37,452 nucleotides of DNA from an uncultured Collinsella sp. (GCA_900752215.1 CAADUO010000057.1:1-37452); one strand, 5' to 3'. Positions 20,723-30,575 are shown, counted from the stretch's first letter. The notes: a model not told the origin generated them from the sequence alone. Made by a program: numbers and translations.

Positions 20723-23450
20723 GAATCTCAATCTCCTCGGCGGGCAGGGTAAAACGGAAGACGGCCCCATGGGGGTGGTTGTCGCGAACCTCGATGACGC
20801 CGCCATGCGCCTCCACGATGGAGCGGCAGAGCGACAGCCCAAGGCCGATGCTTCGACGCGAATCCACGGGCTGCGTATTGCTTGAGGTGAAGAAGCGCTC
20901 AAAGATATGAGGCTTGTCGCAGTCTGCCACACCCGGCCCATCGTCTGCGACGTCCACCACGACGAACGCACCCTCGCGACGTGCGCTGATGGTGACAGTC
21001 GAGTCCTCGGGCGTGTATTTGAAGGCGTTCATGATGAGATTCGTAAGCACCTGCATGATGAGATGGACGTCGACGCGTACCAGCAGGATGTCGTCAGTGT
21101 GCTCGATGGTGACGGCACGTCCATGCGATGCTTGGGCGACATGGCTGAGGGCGGCCTCGATGACCTCGTCGATGAGCTCGGATGTGAAGTTGAGGCGAAT
21201 GGTGCCGTCCTCGACGCGTGTGATGGCGAGGAGGTTCTCCACGGTATCGATAAGCCAGAGGGAGTCGTCGTAGATGGCATCGGCAAGATCGCAGCGTTGT
21301 TCGAGGCTGAGCTTCTCGTCGCTCTTCCGAAGGATTGCCGCAGATCCGGATATAGCCGTGAGGGGTGTCCTCAAATCGTGGCCGATGGAGCGCAAAAGGT
21401 TGGCGCGCAGCTGCTCGTTTTTCGCCAAGACCGCAGCCTCTTCGCGCTCTTGCGCCGCCCGGTCGCTTTCGAGCGCCAAGGCGCATTCACCTACGATAGA
21501 TAGGACGATCGAATGCTCGAAGGCTTCGATCTCGCGCCCCTCCAGGGCGATACCGATGACACCGAATACCTTGTCGCCGGTGCGAACCGCGAGGTAGAGA
21601 CAGCGCGCCTCAGGCAGGGTCCGCGTGCTTGCGCCCGCGCGCTTGTTGTTGGTGTAGGTCCAGGTTGCAACGGCGCGCTCGTAATCGGTGAGCAGCGACG
21701 CGGATCGGTTTTCGGTGCCAGCGGACTCATAGAGCGCCTTGCCGAGCGTGCCGTGTTCGGCGGGGTAGAAGACCACGTCGAGTTTTAGCAGTTTGACGAG
21801 TTGGTTCATGGCGACGCGGGCGCACTCCTCCGCGCTATGGGCTTGCTGCAAGAGCTGGTTCGTTTCGAGGAGTACGCGCGTTTTGAATGCGTTCTCGGCG
21901 GATGTACGGGCGTTGTCGGCGATGCGCGCAGTTAACTCGCCGGCGACCATAGCGGTAGCGAACATGATGCCGAACGTGACCAGATAGCTTCGGTCGTAGC
22001 TGGCGAGCGAAAACAGAGGCGTGACGAAGCAGAAGTTGTAAAGCACTACAGAGAGCACGCTCGATACGATCGTGCAGATACGTCCCGTCGTGGTGACGGC
22101 GGTCAGCAGGGCCGTGAGGATATAGAGGGATATGATGCTGGAATCGGCAAATCCCAGATGGCGGAAAGCCGTGCCGATCGCCGTGGCGGCAAGAGAGAGA
22201 GCCAGTGTGCGAAGCACGTTTCGGCTGCTGGGCGGCTGCAGGGCGAGCGCATGGCGGCGTCCTTTGGGTCGGGAGGGCGGAGTCGACTGTTCTGGAATGA
22301 TGTAAATGTCGAGGTTCGGGGCGAATGTTATGAGCTGTTCTACGAGAGATTTGCGGCCGAAGAGGGCCTGACGGACGCTGCTGCGCTCGCCCGTGCGCCC
22401 CATGACGATCTTCGAAATACCCGACAGGCGCGCGAACTCGGAGATCTGAAACGCGATGTCGTCGCCATAGACGGTTTCCATATGTGCTCCGAGCTGCTCG
22501 GCTAGGGCGATATTGGCTGCAAGCTTGGCGCGCTCATCATCGCTCATGGCTTGCGTGCGCGGGCTCTCTACGAACAGGGCGACGAGCTCGCTGCGAAACG
22601 CTTTCGCCATGCGTGCGGCGGCACGGACGATGCGGGGATTGGTCGGCGCCGGGGAGACACAGACCAAGATACGCTCCCTGGTGTAGTAGTCACGGTTTCC
22701 CAGCACGCGTGCGGCGTCTGTGAGGTGGCCGGTGCGATCGGCGCAGCGGCGCAGCGCGATTTCTCGGAGTGCGGTGAGGTTCTCGACGGTAAAAAAATGC
22801 TGTTGCGCTCGGTCGGCTTGTGCGGGACGGTAGACGAGGCCGGCGCGAAGGCGCTCAAGTAGGTCTTCGGGCTCTATGTCGACGAGCTCGACCTGGTCGG
22901 CATCATCGAAGATACGGTCGGGGATTCGTTCGCTCACGACAACGCCGGTGATGGATGCAACCATGTCGTTTAGGCTCTCGATATGCTGAACGTTCACGGT
23001 CGTATAGACGTCGATGCCCGCATGTAGAAGTTCCTCGACGTCTTGATAACGTTTGTCGTGGCGAGATCCCGGCGCATTCGTATGGGCGAGCTCGTCGACA
23101 AGGATGAGCTGAGGGGCGCGCTCGATAGCCGCATCTAGATCGAACTCGCTGAGCGCAATGCCGTTGTGCTCGATGAGTTTACAGGGCACGTTCTCAAGCC
23201 CTTGTGCAAGATGGGCAGTTGCCGGACGTTCGTGCGGCTCGATGTATCCCGCGACGACGTCGACACCTCGCCGCTTGGCGGCGTGGGCGGCTTGAAGCAT
23301 CGCATAGGTTTTGCCTGTGCCAGCAGCGTAGCCAAAGAAAATCTTGAGGTGTCCCCGGCTGGTTCGAGCGTCATCGGCGACCTCGTCTTTCTCAATTGCC
23401 TTGAGGATGAGGTCTGGATTGACGCGAGTGTCCGATGCGTCGCGCTGCAT
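20715..23450 (-). CDS. kdpD: KdpD sensor histidine kinase
   Basis: A 911-residue membrane sensor kinase for K+/turgor. The domains in order are: N-terminal KdpD domain with Walker A GYAAGTGKT (residues 40-48) and VDELAHTNAPGSRH; a Usp-like domain (about 250-380, ERILVCVSPAP... IVMGRTGE); four closely spaced membrane helices (about 400-500); a GAF-like region; HisKA with the phosphorylated His in SIGHDLRTPLTAISG; and HATPase with DDGPGV and GLGLSL. Full length for the family (E. coli 894). ATG 23450 has AGAAAGG upstream. It is transcribed divergently from kdpFABC and overlaps kdpE. Confidence 0.96.
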   Translation of the reverse strand: MQRDASDTRVNPDLILKAIEKDEVADDARTSRGHLKIFFGYAAGTGKTYAMLQAAHAAKRRGVDVVAGYIEPHERPATAHLAQGLENVPCKLIEHNGIALSEFDLDAAIERAPQLILVDELAHTNAPGSRHDKRYQDVEELLHAGIDVYTTVNVQHIESLNDMVASITGVVVSERIPDRIFDDADQVELVDIEPEDLLERLRAGLVYRPAQADRAQQHFFTVENLTALREIALRRCADRTGHLTDAARVLGNRDYYTRERILVCVSPAPTNPRIVRAAARMAKAFRSELVALFVESPRTQAMSDDERAKLAANIALAEQLGAHMETVYGDDIAFQISEFARLSGISKIVMGRTGERSSVRQALFGRKSLVEQLITFAPNLDIYIIPEQSTPPSRPKGRRHALALQPPSSRNVLRTLALSLAATAIGTAFRHLGFADSSIISLYILTALLTAVTTTGRICTIVSSVLSVVLYNFCFVTPLFSLASYDRSYLVTFGIMFATAMVAGELTARIADNARTSAENAFKTRVLLETNQLLQQAHSAEECARVAMNQLVKLLKLDVVFYPAEHGTLGKALYESAGTENRSASLLTDYERAVATWTYTNNKRAGASTRTLPEARCLYLAVRTGDKVFGVIGIALEGREIEAFEHSIVLSIVGECALALESDRAAQEREEAAVLAKNEQLRANLLRSIGHDLRTPLTAISGSAAILRKSDEKLSLEQRCDLADAIYDDSLWLIDTVENLLAITRVEDGTIRLNFTSELIDEVIEAALSHVAQASHGRAVTIEHTDDILLVRVDVHLIMQVLTNLIMNAFKYTPEDSTVTISARREGAFVVVDVADDGPGVADCDKPHIFERFFTSSNTQPVDSRRSIGLGLSLCRSIVEAHGGVIEVRDNHPHGAVFRFTLPAEEIEIHE

Positions 23451-23561
23451 AGCGTAGCCTTTCTGAAGCGTTGTCCATGCGTGCATACGCGGTGAGGACG
23501 CCACTGTATGCTCGCGAGGTCGAGTATAGGCGCACTGCAGCCGCAATAGTGCTTTTTACCT

Positions 23562-23579
23562 GCATCTTTACGGCATCTT
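23562..23579 (+). promoter_or_regulatory. Candidate KdpE-binding direct repeat
   Basis: GCATCTT at 23562-23568 is repeated at 23573-23579, an 11-bp spacing that matches the tandem half-site layout of OmpR/PhoB-family regulators. It lies 116-133 bp before kdpF in the 244-bp divergent kdpD/kdpF region, which otherwise shows no gene and no recognisable ydaO-type riboswitch. Confidence 0.5.
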
Positions 23580-23694
23580 AAGGTCGTGAGCCCCAGCCCT
23601 CACGCCTCTTTAATCCCTAGAAGCGTTTACTGTCCCCAGACGCTTGCGAGAGCAGACGTCCGAGACATCGGACCGCGCGTGAAAGGGGCGGTGA

Positions 23695-23781
23695 ATGAAC
23701 ATCCTCATTCCCATCATCGGAGTCGTCTGCATTGGACTCCTTATCTATTACATCTACATTCTGATGAGGAGTGATTCGTAA
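23695..23781 (+). CDS. kdpF: KdpF small membrane subunit
   Basis: A 28-residue single-helix protein beginning MNILIPIIGVVCIGLLIYYIY and ending RSDS, typical of KdpF, which stabilises the KdpFABC complex in the membrane. ATG 23695 has AAAGGGG 6-7 bases upstream. The stop codon is three bases before the kdpA start, as expected for the operon. It is too short for automatic gene finders with a length cut-off. Confidence 0.88.
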   Translation: MNILIPIIGVVCIGLLIYYIYILMRSDS

Positions 23782-23784
23782 ACT

Positions 23785-25608
23785 ATGGACGCTGCGATTC
23801 AGTACATCTTGTACTTTGCCGTGCTCATCGTCCTGGCCGTTCCGCTCGGTCGGTTCATGGCCCATATCATGGATGGTGAGCATACGTTCCTGTCGCCTGT
23901 GATTGCTCCTGTGGAGCGTGGCGTCTATCGTCTGCTTCGCATCGACGCGGCAGAACAGATGGGGTGTAGGCGCTATCTGGCGAGCGTGCTGGTCTTTTCG
24001 GGGATCGGCCTCGTGACTCTTGTGGCACTCCAGGCACTTCAGTCCTTCTTGCCAGGCAATCCCCAGCACCTGCCGGGTGTGTCATGGGACCTGTCGTTCA
24101 ATACGGCCGCTTCCTTCATAACCAACACCAACTGGCAGTCCTACTCCGGTGAGACCACCCTGTCCTACCTTGTGCAGTTCATGGGTCTCACCGTGCAGAA
24201 CTTCGTTTCCGCTGGCACCGGTATCGCGGTCATGTTCGCGCTGATCCGCGGCTTCCGTCAGGTCAAGGAGCAGGGTCTGGGTTCCTTCTGGGTCGACCTC
24301 ACCCGCACCGTCCTGTATGTGCTCATCCCGCTGAACCTCGTGTTCGGCATCTGCCTGGCTGCCGGTGGCGTCATCTCCAACTTCCAGCCGGCTCAGAAGG
24401 CTGAGCTCGTAGAGCCCGTCGCTGTTCAGCCTAATGCAGACGGCGGCTGGAGCGTCATCGACGGCGCCCAGATCGAGGGCGACACGGTCAAGGTCGACGG
24501 CAAGGTTGTCGAGGGCGCGCGCGTGGTCACCGAGCAGTTCCTGCCCCAGGGTCCCGCGGCTCCTCAGGTTGCCATCAAGCAGTCCGGCACCAACGGCGGC
24601 GGCTTCTTCGGCGTGAACTCCGCCCATCCGTATGAGAACCCCAGTGCCTTCACCAACATCATCGAGATGACCAGCCTGCTGCTGATCCCGGCCGCCTGTT
24701 GCTTCACCTTCGGTATCGGCGTCAAGAACACCAAGCAGGGCAAGGCCATCTTTGCCGCCATGTTCATCCTGCTGGTGATCTTCACCGGCATCATCGCCGT
24801 CAACGAGCATGCGGGCACCCCGCAGCTGGCCGATGGCGGAGCGGTCAATATCGAGATGACCGACGGCCAGGCCGGCGGCAACATGGAGGGCAAGGAGAGC
24901 CGTTTCGGTATCGCCTCCTCTTCCACCTGGTCCGCTTTCACGACGGCTGCTTCCAACGGCTCGGTTAACTCCATGCACGACTCCTATACCCCGCTGGGCG
25001 GTTTTGTCCAGATGCTCCAGATTGCTCTGGGCGAGGTCGTCTTCGGCGGCGTGGGCTGCGGACTGTACGGCATGATCGGCTTCGCCATCCTCACAGTGTT
25101 CATCGCCGGCCTCATGGTCGGACGCACGCCCGAGTTCCTGGGCAAGAAGATCGAGCCGGGTGAGATGCGCTGGGCAGTTGTGCTGTGCTTGGCAACTCCG
25201 TTTGCCATTCTGGTGTGCTCGGCCATCGCCTGCATGGTGCCCGGTCTTGCCGACCAGCTCAACAATGGTGGCGCGCACGGCTTCTCCGAGGTGCTGTATG
25301 CCTTCACCTCATGCGGCGGCAACAACGGCTCGGCGTTTGCAGGCATGAACTGCAACATTCCCTGGATCAACGTGATGCTCGGCCTCGAGATGCTGTTCGC
25401 CCGCTTCATGCCCATCATCGGTACGCTGGCTATCGCCGGCTCGCTGGCCAAGAAGGGTAAGGTCGCCGAGAGCGCCGGTACCCTGTCTACCACCAACGGC
25501 ATGTTCGTATTCCTGCTCGTGTTCATCGTTCTGCTGATCGGTGCCCTGAGCTTCTTCCCGGCCCTGGCGCTTGGCCCCGTTGCCGAGTTCTTCCAGATGA
25601 TTGCGTAA
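23785..25608 (+). CDS. kdpA: KdpA potassium-transporting ATPase channel subunit
   Basis: A 607-residue membrane subunit that selects and conducts K+. Selectivity-filter regions are recognisable: FNTAASFITNTNWQSYSGE, GTNGGGFFGVNSAHPYENP, GEVVFGGVGCGLYGM and TSCGGNNGSAFAG. It is about 50 residues longer than E. coli KdpA (557). Part of the excess is an inserted, polar, acidic segment between about residues 208 and 250 (PNADGGWSVIDGAQIEGDTVKV...), just before the second filter, presumably on the outside. The start ATG 23785 follows kdpF by 3 bp; the kdpF gene supplies GAGGAG upstream. Confidence 0.96.
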   Translation: MDAAIQYILYFAVLIVLAVPLGRFMAHIMDGEHTFLSPVIAPVERGVYRLLRIDAAEQMGCRRYLASVLVFSGIGLVTLVALQALQSFLPGNPQHLPGVSWDLSFNTAASFITNTNWQSYSGETTLSYLVQFMGLTVQNFVSAGTGIAVMFALIRGFRQVKEQGLGSFWVDLTRTVLYVLIPLNLVFGICLAAGGVISNFQPAQKAELVEPVAVQPNADGGWSVIDGAQIEGDTVKVDGKVVEGARVVTEQFLPQGPAAPQVAIKQSGTNGGGFFGVNSAHPYENPSAFTNIIEMTSLLLIPAACCFTFGIGVKNTKQGKAIFAAMFILLVIFTGIIAVNEHAGTPQLADGGAVNIEMTDGQAGGNMEGKESRFGIASSSTWSAFTTAASNGSVNSMHDSYTPLGGFVQMLQIALGEVVFGGVGCGLYGMIGFAILTVFIAGLMVGRTPEFLGKKIEPGEMRWAVVLCLATPFAILVCSAIACMVPGLADQLNNGGAHGFSEVLYAFTSCGGNNGSAFAGMNCNIPWINVMLGLEMLFARFMPIIGTLAIAGSLAKKGKVAESAGTLSTTNGMFVFLLVFIVLLIGALSFFPALALGPVAEFFQMIA

Positions 25609-25624
25609 AGGAGGGCGCAGATTT

Positions 25625-27679
25625 ATGACTATGCAAAAAGACATGATGGGCCGCGCGGTCCGCGACTCGTTTGCCAAGCTGGATCCTCGCGTCCAGATTC
25701 AAAACCCGGTCATGTTCCTGGTGTGGCTTTCCGCCGTCATGACCTCCGTCCTGGCCGTCGCTTCCATTTTTGGTGTGCAGGACGCGGGTGTGCCCACCTA
25801 CTATGTGGTCGCCATCGCGGTCATCCTGTGGCTCACCGACCTGTTCTCGAACTTCGCCGAGGCGCTCGCCGAGGGCCGCGGTAAGGCTCAGGCCGATTCC
25901 CTGCGTGCGGCCAAGAAGGATGTCGAGGCCCATCGCATCGAGTCCGTTGAGGACAAGGAGCACTTCACCGTCGTTCCCGGCACCGAGCTCACGCGCGGCG
26001 ACCTGGTGATCGTACGCGCCGGCGAGCAGATTCCCGGCGACGGTGACGTCATCGAGGGTGCTGCCTCCGTTGACGAGTCCGCCATCACCGGCGAGTCCGC
26101 CCCCGTGGTCCGCGAGGCCGGCGGCGACCGCTCTGCCGTTACCGGCGGTACCACGGTGCTGTCCGACTGGATCATCGTCAAGATCTCCAGTGAGCCCGGC
26201 CAGAGCTTCCTGGACAAGATGATCGCGATGGTCGAGGGTGCCGCGCGCAAGAAGACCCCTAACGAGATCGCTCTGGAGATCTTCCTGGTGGCCCTCTCCA
26301 TCGTCTTTATCCTGGTCACGCTGGCCCTGTATTGTTACTCCTGCTTCTCGGTCGGTCTTAACGACATGGCCAATCCCACGGCCGTGACCACGCTCGTGGC
26401 GCTGCTCGTGTGTCTGGCTCCCACTACCATCGGCGCCCTTCTGTCCGCCATTGGCATCGCCGGCATGAGCCGTCTGAACGAGGCCAACGTGCTGGCCATG
26501 TCTGGCCGCGCCATCGAGGCCGCCGGCGACGTCGACATCCTCATGCTCGACAAGACCGGCACCATCACCCTGGGTAACCGCCAAGCCGCCGAGTTCATCC
26601 CGGTCGACGGCATCGATCCCGCGGAGCTGGCCGATGCCGCCCAGCTTTCCTCGCTGGCCGACGAGACCCCCGAGGGCCGTTCCATCGTCGTGCTCGCCAA
26701 GGAGCAGTTCGGTCTGCGCGGCCGCACGCTCGAGGATAAGGGTATGGAGTTCATCCCCTTCACCGCGGCGACCCGCATGTCCGGTGTGAACTACGAGGGC
26801 AATGAGATCCGCAAGGGCGCTGCCGATTCCGTGCGCACCTATGTGGAGGCAGCCGGCGGCGTGTTCTCCCAGGAGTGCGACGAGGTCGTCGAGCGCATCG
26901 CCAAGGCCGGCGGCACCCCGCTGGTCGTGACCAAGAACTGCCGCGTGCTGGGCGTTGTGTACCTTAAGGACATCATCAAGTCCGGCGTTAAGGAGAAGTT
27001 CGCCGACCTGCGCAAGATGGGCATCAAGACCATCATGGTGACGGGCGACAACCCGCTCACCGCCGCGGCAATCGCCGCCGAGGCCGGCGTTGACGACTTC
27101 CTGGCCGAGGCCACCCCTGAAGGCAAGCTCGAGAAGATCCGCGAGTTCCAGCGTGAGGGGCACCTGGTCGCCATGACCGGCGACGGCACCAACGACGCGC
27201 CCGCTCTGGCCCAGGCCGACGTCGCCGTGGCCATGAACACGGGCACCCAGGCTGCCAAGGAGGCCGGCAACATGGTCGACCTCGACTCCAGCCCTACCAA
27301 GCTCATCGAGGTTGTGCGTATCGGCAAGCAGCTGCTCATGACCCGCGGTTCGCTCACGACCTTCTCGGTGGCCAACGACATGGCGAAGTACTTCGCTATC
27401 ATCCCGGCCCTGTTTTTGCCGATCTACCCGGGCCTTGGCGCGCTCAACATCCTCGGTCTGGCAAGCCCGCTGTCCGCGGTTCTTTCGGCCATCATCTATA
27501 ACGCGCTCGTTATCGTCGCGCTGATCCCGGCTGCGCTGAAGGGCGTTAAGTACCGCGAGGTACCGTCCGGACAGCTGCTGACCCACAACCTGCTCGTGTG
27601 GGGTCTGGGCGGCATCGTTGCCCCGTTCGTATTCATCAAGCTCATCGACATGCTGCTCGCGTTCTGCGGCATTATGTAA
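25625..27679 (+). CDS. kdpB: KdpB potassium-transporting P-type ATPase subunit
   Basis: A 684-residue P-type ATPase that powers K+ uptake through KdpA. TGES lies at 155-158 (actuator domain), the phosphorylation motif DKTGT at 309-313 and GDGTNDAPAL in the P domain. The conserved PGDGDVIEGAASVDESAITGE stretch carries the KdpB regulatory Ser (Ser158 in TGES). Length matches E. coli KdpB (682). I chose ATG 25625 with AAAGGAGG 10 bases upstream; TTG 25601 overlaps kdpA and is unlikely. Confidence 0.97.
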   Translation: MTMQKDMMGRAVRDSFAKLDPRVQIQNPVMFLVWLSAVMTSVLAVASIFGVQDAGVPTYYVVAIAVILWLTDLFSNFAEALAEGRGKAQADSLRAAKKDVEAHRIESVEDKEHFTVVPGTELTRGDLVIVRAGEQIPGDGDVIEGAASVDESAITGESAPVVREAGGDRSAVTGGTTVLSDWIIVKISSEPGQSFLDKMIAMVEGAARKKTPNEIALEIFLVALSIVFILVTLALYCYSCFSVGLNDMANPTAVTTLVALLVCLAPTTIGALLSAIGIAGMSRLNEANVLAMSGRAIEAAGDVDILMLDKTGTITLGNRQAAEFIPVDGIDPAELADAAQLSSLADETPEGRSIVVLAKEQFGLRGRTLEDKGMEFIPFTAATRMSGVNYEGNEIRKGAADSVRTYVEAAGGVFSQECDEVVERIAKAGGTPLVVTKNCRVLGVVYLKDIIKSGVKEKFADLRKMGIKTIMVTGDNPLTAAAIAAEAGVDDFLAEATPEGKLEKIREFQREGHLVAMTGDGTNDAPALAQADVAVAMNTGTQAAKEAGNMVDLDSSPTKLIEVVRIGKQLLMTRGSLTTFSVANDMAKYFAIIPALFLPIYPGLGALNILGLASPLSAVLSAIIYNALVIVALIPAALKGVKYREVPSGQLLTHNLLVWGLGGIVAPFVFIKLIDMLLAFCGIM

Positions 27680-27691
27680 GTGGAGGTTTGT

Positions 27692-28282
27692 ATGTTCAAA
27701 GGTGTTGCATCGCGCGCACTGGGCGTGTTCGCGCTGTTTACCGTTGTCTGCGGCCTGGGCTATACGCTCGTCGTGACCGGCATCGCGCAGCTTGCGTTTC
27801 CGTACCAGGCGAACGGTTCGCTCATCAAGGTCGACGGCAAGGTTGTGGGCTCCGAGCTCATCGGCCAGAACTTCGAGGATGAGGGCCATATGTGGGGCCG
27901 CATCCAGAACGTGTCAATTGTCGAAGGCGACGACGGCGAGCCCATGGCCTACGGCGCTCCGTCCAATTTGTCTCCGGCGAGTGAGGAGTACCGACAGCTT
28001 GTGGACGCGCGCGTCGAGAAGATCCGCGCCACTAACCCCGATGCCGATATGGACGCTGTGCCCGTCGACCTGGTGACGTGTTCGGGGTCCGGCCTCGACC
28101 CGGAGATCTCTCCGGATGCCGCCGAGTACCAGGTCCCGCGCCTTGCCAAGGCCACGGGCAAGAGCGAAGGTGAGGTGCGCGAGATCATCGCCCAGTGCAC
28201 CAAAGGCCGATTCCTGGGCGTCTTCGGCGAGCCCACGGTCAACGTGCTCAAGGTGAACCTTATGCTGGACGGCGCGCTGTAG
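27692..28282 (+). CDS. kdpC: KdpC potassium-transporting ATPase subunit
   Basis: A 196-residue KdpC with one N-terminal membrane helix (about residues 8-32). The family segments GSELIGQNF, the Ser-rich SNLSPAS (equivalent of the G-S-N-x-x-P-T-S region), VTCSGSGLDPEIS and the C-terminal FGEPTVNVLKVNLMLD are all present. The normal function is assembly and ATP affinity of the Kdp pump. ATG 27692 is preceded by GGAGG 6 bases upstream; GTG 27680 is less likely. It is the last gene of kdpFABC; a 67-bp hairpin repeat follows at 28346. Confidence 0.95.
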   Translation: MFKGVASRALGVFALFTVVCGLGYTLVVTGIAQLAFPYQANGSLIKVDGKVVGSELIGQNFEDEGHMWGRIQNVSIVEGDDGEPMAYGAPSNLSPASEEYRQLVDARVEKIRATNPDADMDAVPVDLVTCSGSGLDPEISPDAAEYQVPRLAKATGKSEGEVREIIAQCTKGRFLGVFGEPTVNVLKVNLMLDGAL

Positions 28283-28345
28283 GTGAGGGAGTGGCGGATG
28301 AGGGCATGACTGACTATCTGAGCCCTCAATTCCACTCCACCCATC

Positions 28346-28412
28346 AGTTGCGGTGAAATACGGACTGTTTTGGCTGTCAAAGGCCTTATCTACTCCGTAT
28401 TTCACCGCAACT
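28346..28412. repeat. 67-bp intergenic hairpin repeat, copy 2
   Basis: This copy has perfect 19-bp arms, AGTTGCGGTGAAATACGGA (28346-28364) and TCCGTATTTCACCGCAACT (28394-28412), followed by TTTTTTGTG. It differs from copy 1 by a single base within the 67-bp unit, and both are preceded by CCATC. It lies after kdpC, where it would work as a terminator. Confidence 0.88.
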
Positions 28413-28530
28413 TTTTTGTGAGGGTCGGGATTGAAGGTGGGGAGTGCGAGCGGGTACGGACGCGGCGGTTGCTGATACGATATGTACGTTAGCAACTGCC
28501 GCCGAGCGGCTCAAACGAAAGGAACCCTGT

Positions 28531-30480
28531 ATGGAGTCTTCCGCCTATCCGATGCTCTTTAGCCCGATCAAGGTCGGTACGACCGAGGTCAAGAACCGCG
28601 TCTTTATGCCGCCGGTATCTACCAACCTGGCCGATCATGGCTATGTGACCGATGACTTGGTCGATCATTACCGTGCCCGCGCCAAGGGCGGCGTGGGCCT
28701 CATCATTACCGAGGTCGTGACGGTCGAGCCCACCTATACCTATCTGCCGGGCGACATGTGCTGCTACGACGACACGTTTATCCCCGGCTGGGAAAAGCTC
28801 GCCGCGGCCGTCCACGAGTACGGCTGCAAGATCATGCCGCAGCTCTTCCACCCCGCCTACATGGCCTTTAACATTCCGGGCACGCCGCGCCTGATCGCTC
28901 CGTCTTTTGTGGGCCCGTCCTATGCCCGCGAGGCACCGCGCCCCATCACGGTCGACGAGATTCACGAGCTCACGCATCAGTTTGGCGACGCTGCCGTGCG
29001 TATGCAGAAGGCCGGTGTCGATGGTGTCGAGGTCCATGCGGCGCACGCCCACGGTATGCTCGGCGGCTTTTTGACTCCGCTCTACAACAAGCGCACCGAC
29101 GAGTACGGCGGCTCGCTCGACGCCCGCATGCGCTTCCTGCTCGAAGTCATCGCCGAGATTCGCGAGCGCTGTGGCAAGGATTTTATCATCGACGTCCGTA
29201 TCTCGGGCGACGAGTACACCGATGGCGGCCTGACCCTCAACGACATGATTTATGTCTCGCGCCGTCTGGAGAAGGCCGGCGTCGACATGATTCACGTGTC
29301 GGGCGGTACCACCATCAAGCGCGGTTCCGCAATTCCCGCCGCCGGTACGCAGCAGGCCTCGCATGCCGCCTGCTCGCGCGAGATCAAAAAGCACGTCAAC
29401 ATTCCCGTCGCCACCGTCGGACGTATCAACGAGGCCTGGATCGCCGAGGAGCTGATCGAGGACGGCGCTGCCGACATCTGCATGATGGGCCGCGCCAATC
29501 TGTGCGATGCCGAGTTCTGCAATAAGGCCGCTGCCGGCAACGCCGATGATATCCGTCCCTGCATTGGCTGCCTGCGCTGCCTGAACGGCATTATGTTTGG
29601 CAAGCGCATCTCCTGCACCGTCAACCCGGACGTGGAGCGCGACGAGGCTGGCTACGAGCCCGCCGCCGAGGCCAAGAACGTGCTGGTTGTGGGCGCCGGT
29701 CCCGCGGGCATGGAGGCAGCCTACATTGCCGCCAAGCGCGGCCACAACGTGGTGCTCGTGGACAAGCAGGATGAGCCGGGCGGCGAGATGCGCATCGCAG
29801 CCGTTCCGCCGGCAAAGCAGGAACTCACCCGCGTGATCAAGTATCAGTACCGTCGCCTGGCCGAGGCCGGCGTGAAGTGCGTATTTGGCACCGAGCTTAC
29901 TGCCGAGGACATTCAGCGCGACTACGCGGGCTACGAGGTTGTCCTGGCCTATGGCGCCGAGCCCATCGCTCCGGCCTTCATGCAGGGCTTTAAGCAGGTT
30001 ATGACGGCTGACGACCTGCTGGGTGGCAAGGCTTTCCCGGGTAAGAAGATCGTCATCGTGGGCGGCGGCACCGTCGGTTGCGAGACGGCAGATTACCTGG
30101 CCCCGCTGGTCAACGACCTGTCGCCGGCCAATCGCGATGTCACCGTCATCGAGATGACCAAGACGCTCGCTGCCAACGAGGGCGGCGCCGGCCGCGCGGT
30201 GCTCATCACGCGCATGCTCTCCAAGGGCGTCCACGTGCTGACCGAGGCCAAGGTGACCGAGATTACCGAGGACGCCATCAGCTACGAGAAGGATGGCGAG
30301 GTCCACACCATCACCGGTGCCGATACGCTGGTGCTGGCTATGGGCTATCGTCCCAATACCAAGTTGGCCGACGACCTGGCTGCAGCCGGTGTTACCACCC
30401 ACGTGCTGGGTGACGCCAACAAGTGCGGCAACATCCGCGACGCCATCGGCGATGGCTACAAGGTTGCTTGCGAGCTCTAG
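28531..30480 (+). CDS. NADH:flavin oxidoreductase / 2-enoate reductase family protein
   Basis: A 649-residue flavoprotein of the old-yellow-enzyme plus FAD/NAD(P)H-domain type (like 2,4-dienoyl-CoA reductase FadH and the bile-acid enzymes BaiCD/BaiH). Residues 1-340 form the FMN TIM barrel (FSPIKVGTTEVKNRVFMPP; VEVHAAHAHGMLGGFLTP; YNKRTDEYGGS). A 4Fe-4S cluster motif is CIGCLRCLNG...SCTVNP (about 344-362). The FAD-binding GAGPAG is at about 388 and the NAD-binding GGGTVGCE near 513. It would reduce an activated C=C bond of an unknown substrate. ATG 28531 has GAAAGGA upstream. It stands alone, not in an operon with kdpFABC. Confidence 0.9.
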   Translation: MESSAYPMLFSPIKVGTTEVKNRVFMPPVSTNLADHGYVTDDLVDHYRARAKGGVGLIITEVVTVEPTYTYLPGDMCCYDDTFIPGWEKLAAAVHEYGCKIMPQLFHPAYMAFNIPGTPRLIAPSFVGPSYAREAPRPITVDEIHELTHQFGDAAVRMQKAGVDGVEVHAAHAHGMLGGFLTPLYNKRTDEYGGSLDARMRFLLEVIAEIRERCGKDFIIDVRISGDEYTDGGLTLNDMIYVSRRLEKAGVDMIHVSGGTTIKRGSAIPAAGTQQASHAACSREIKKHVNIPVATVGRINEAWIAEELIEDGAADICMMGRANLCDAEFCNKAAAGNADDIRPCIGCLRCLNGIMFGKRISCTVNPDVERDEAGYEPAAEAKNVLVVGAGPAGMEAAYIAAKRGHNVVLVDKQDEPGGEMRIAAVPPAKQELTRVIKYQYRRLAEAGVKCVFGTELTAEDIQRDYAGYEVVLAYGAEPIAPAFMQGFKQVMTADDLLGGKAFPGKKIVIVGGGTVGCETADYLAPLVNDLSPANRDVTVIEMTKTLAANEGGAGRAVLITRMLSKGVHVLTEAKVTEITEDAISYEKDGEVHTITGADTLVLAMGYRPNTKLADDLAAAGVTTHVLGDANKCGNIRDAIGDGYKVACEL

Positions 30481-30534
30481 TCAACCCCTTGGTGCATGTG
30501 GGGCCTGTCCCCGCGGCGTCAGTCGGTAGATAGC

Positions 30535-30575
30535 AAAAAGCGGCGGCCGTCCCGTACGTGGGACGACCGCCGCTT
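30535..30575 (-). terminator. Terminator of the isomerase gene (also fits the end of the upstream flavoprotein gene)
   Basis: Arms AAGCGGCGGCCGTCCC (30538-30553) and GGGACGACCGCCGCTT (30560-30575) pair fully on the minus-strand RNA (one G-U pair) and are followed there by TTTTT. The plus strand has the same stem with one mismatch but lacks a T tail. Confidence 0.8.

Noticed and set aside
23451..23694. c-di-AMP (ydaO-type) riboswitch before kdpFABC
   Set aside because: The 244-bp gap lacks recognisable ydaO core motifs, and a KdpDE pair is encoded next door, which explains regulation.
28346..28412. 67-bp repeats as a CRISPR array or insertion-sequence ends
   Set aside because: The copies are kilobases apart with no spacers, and no transposase or target-site duplication is visible.
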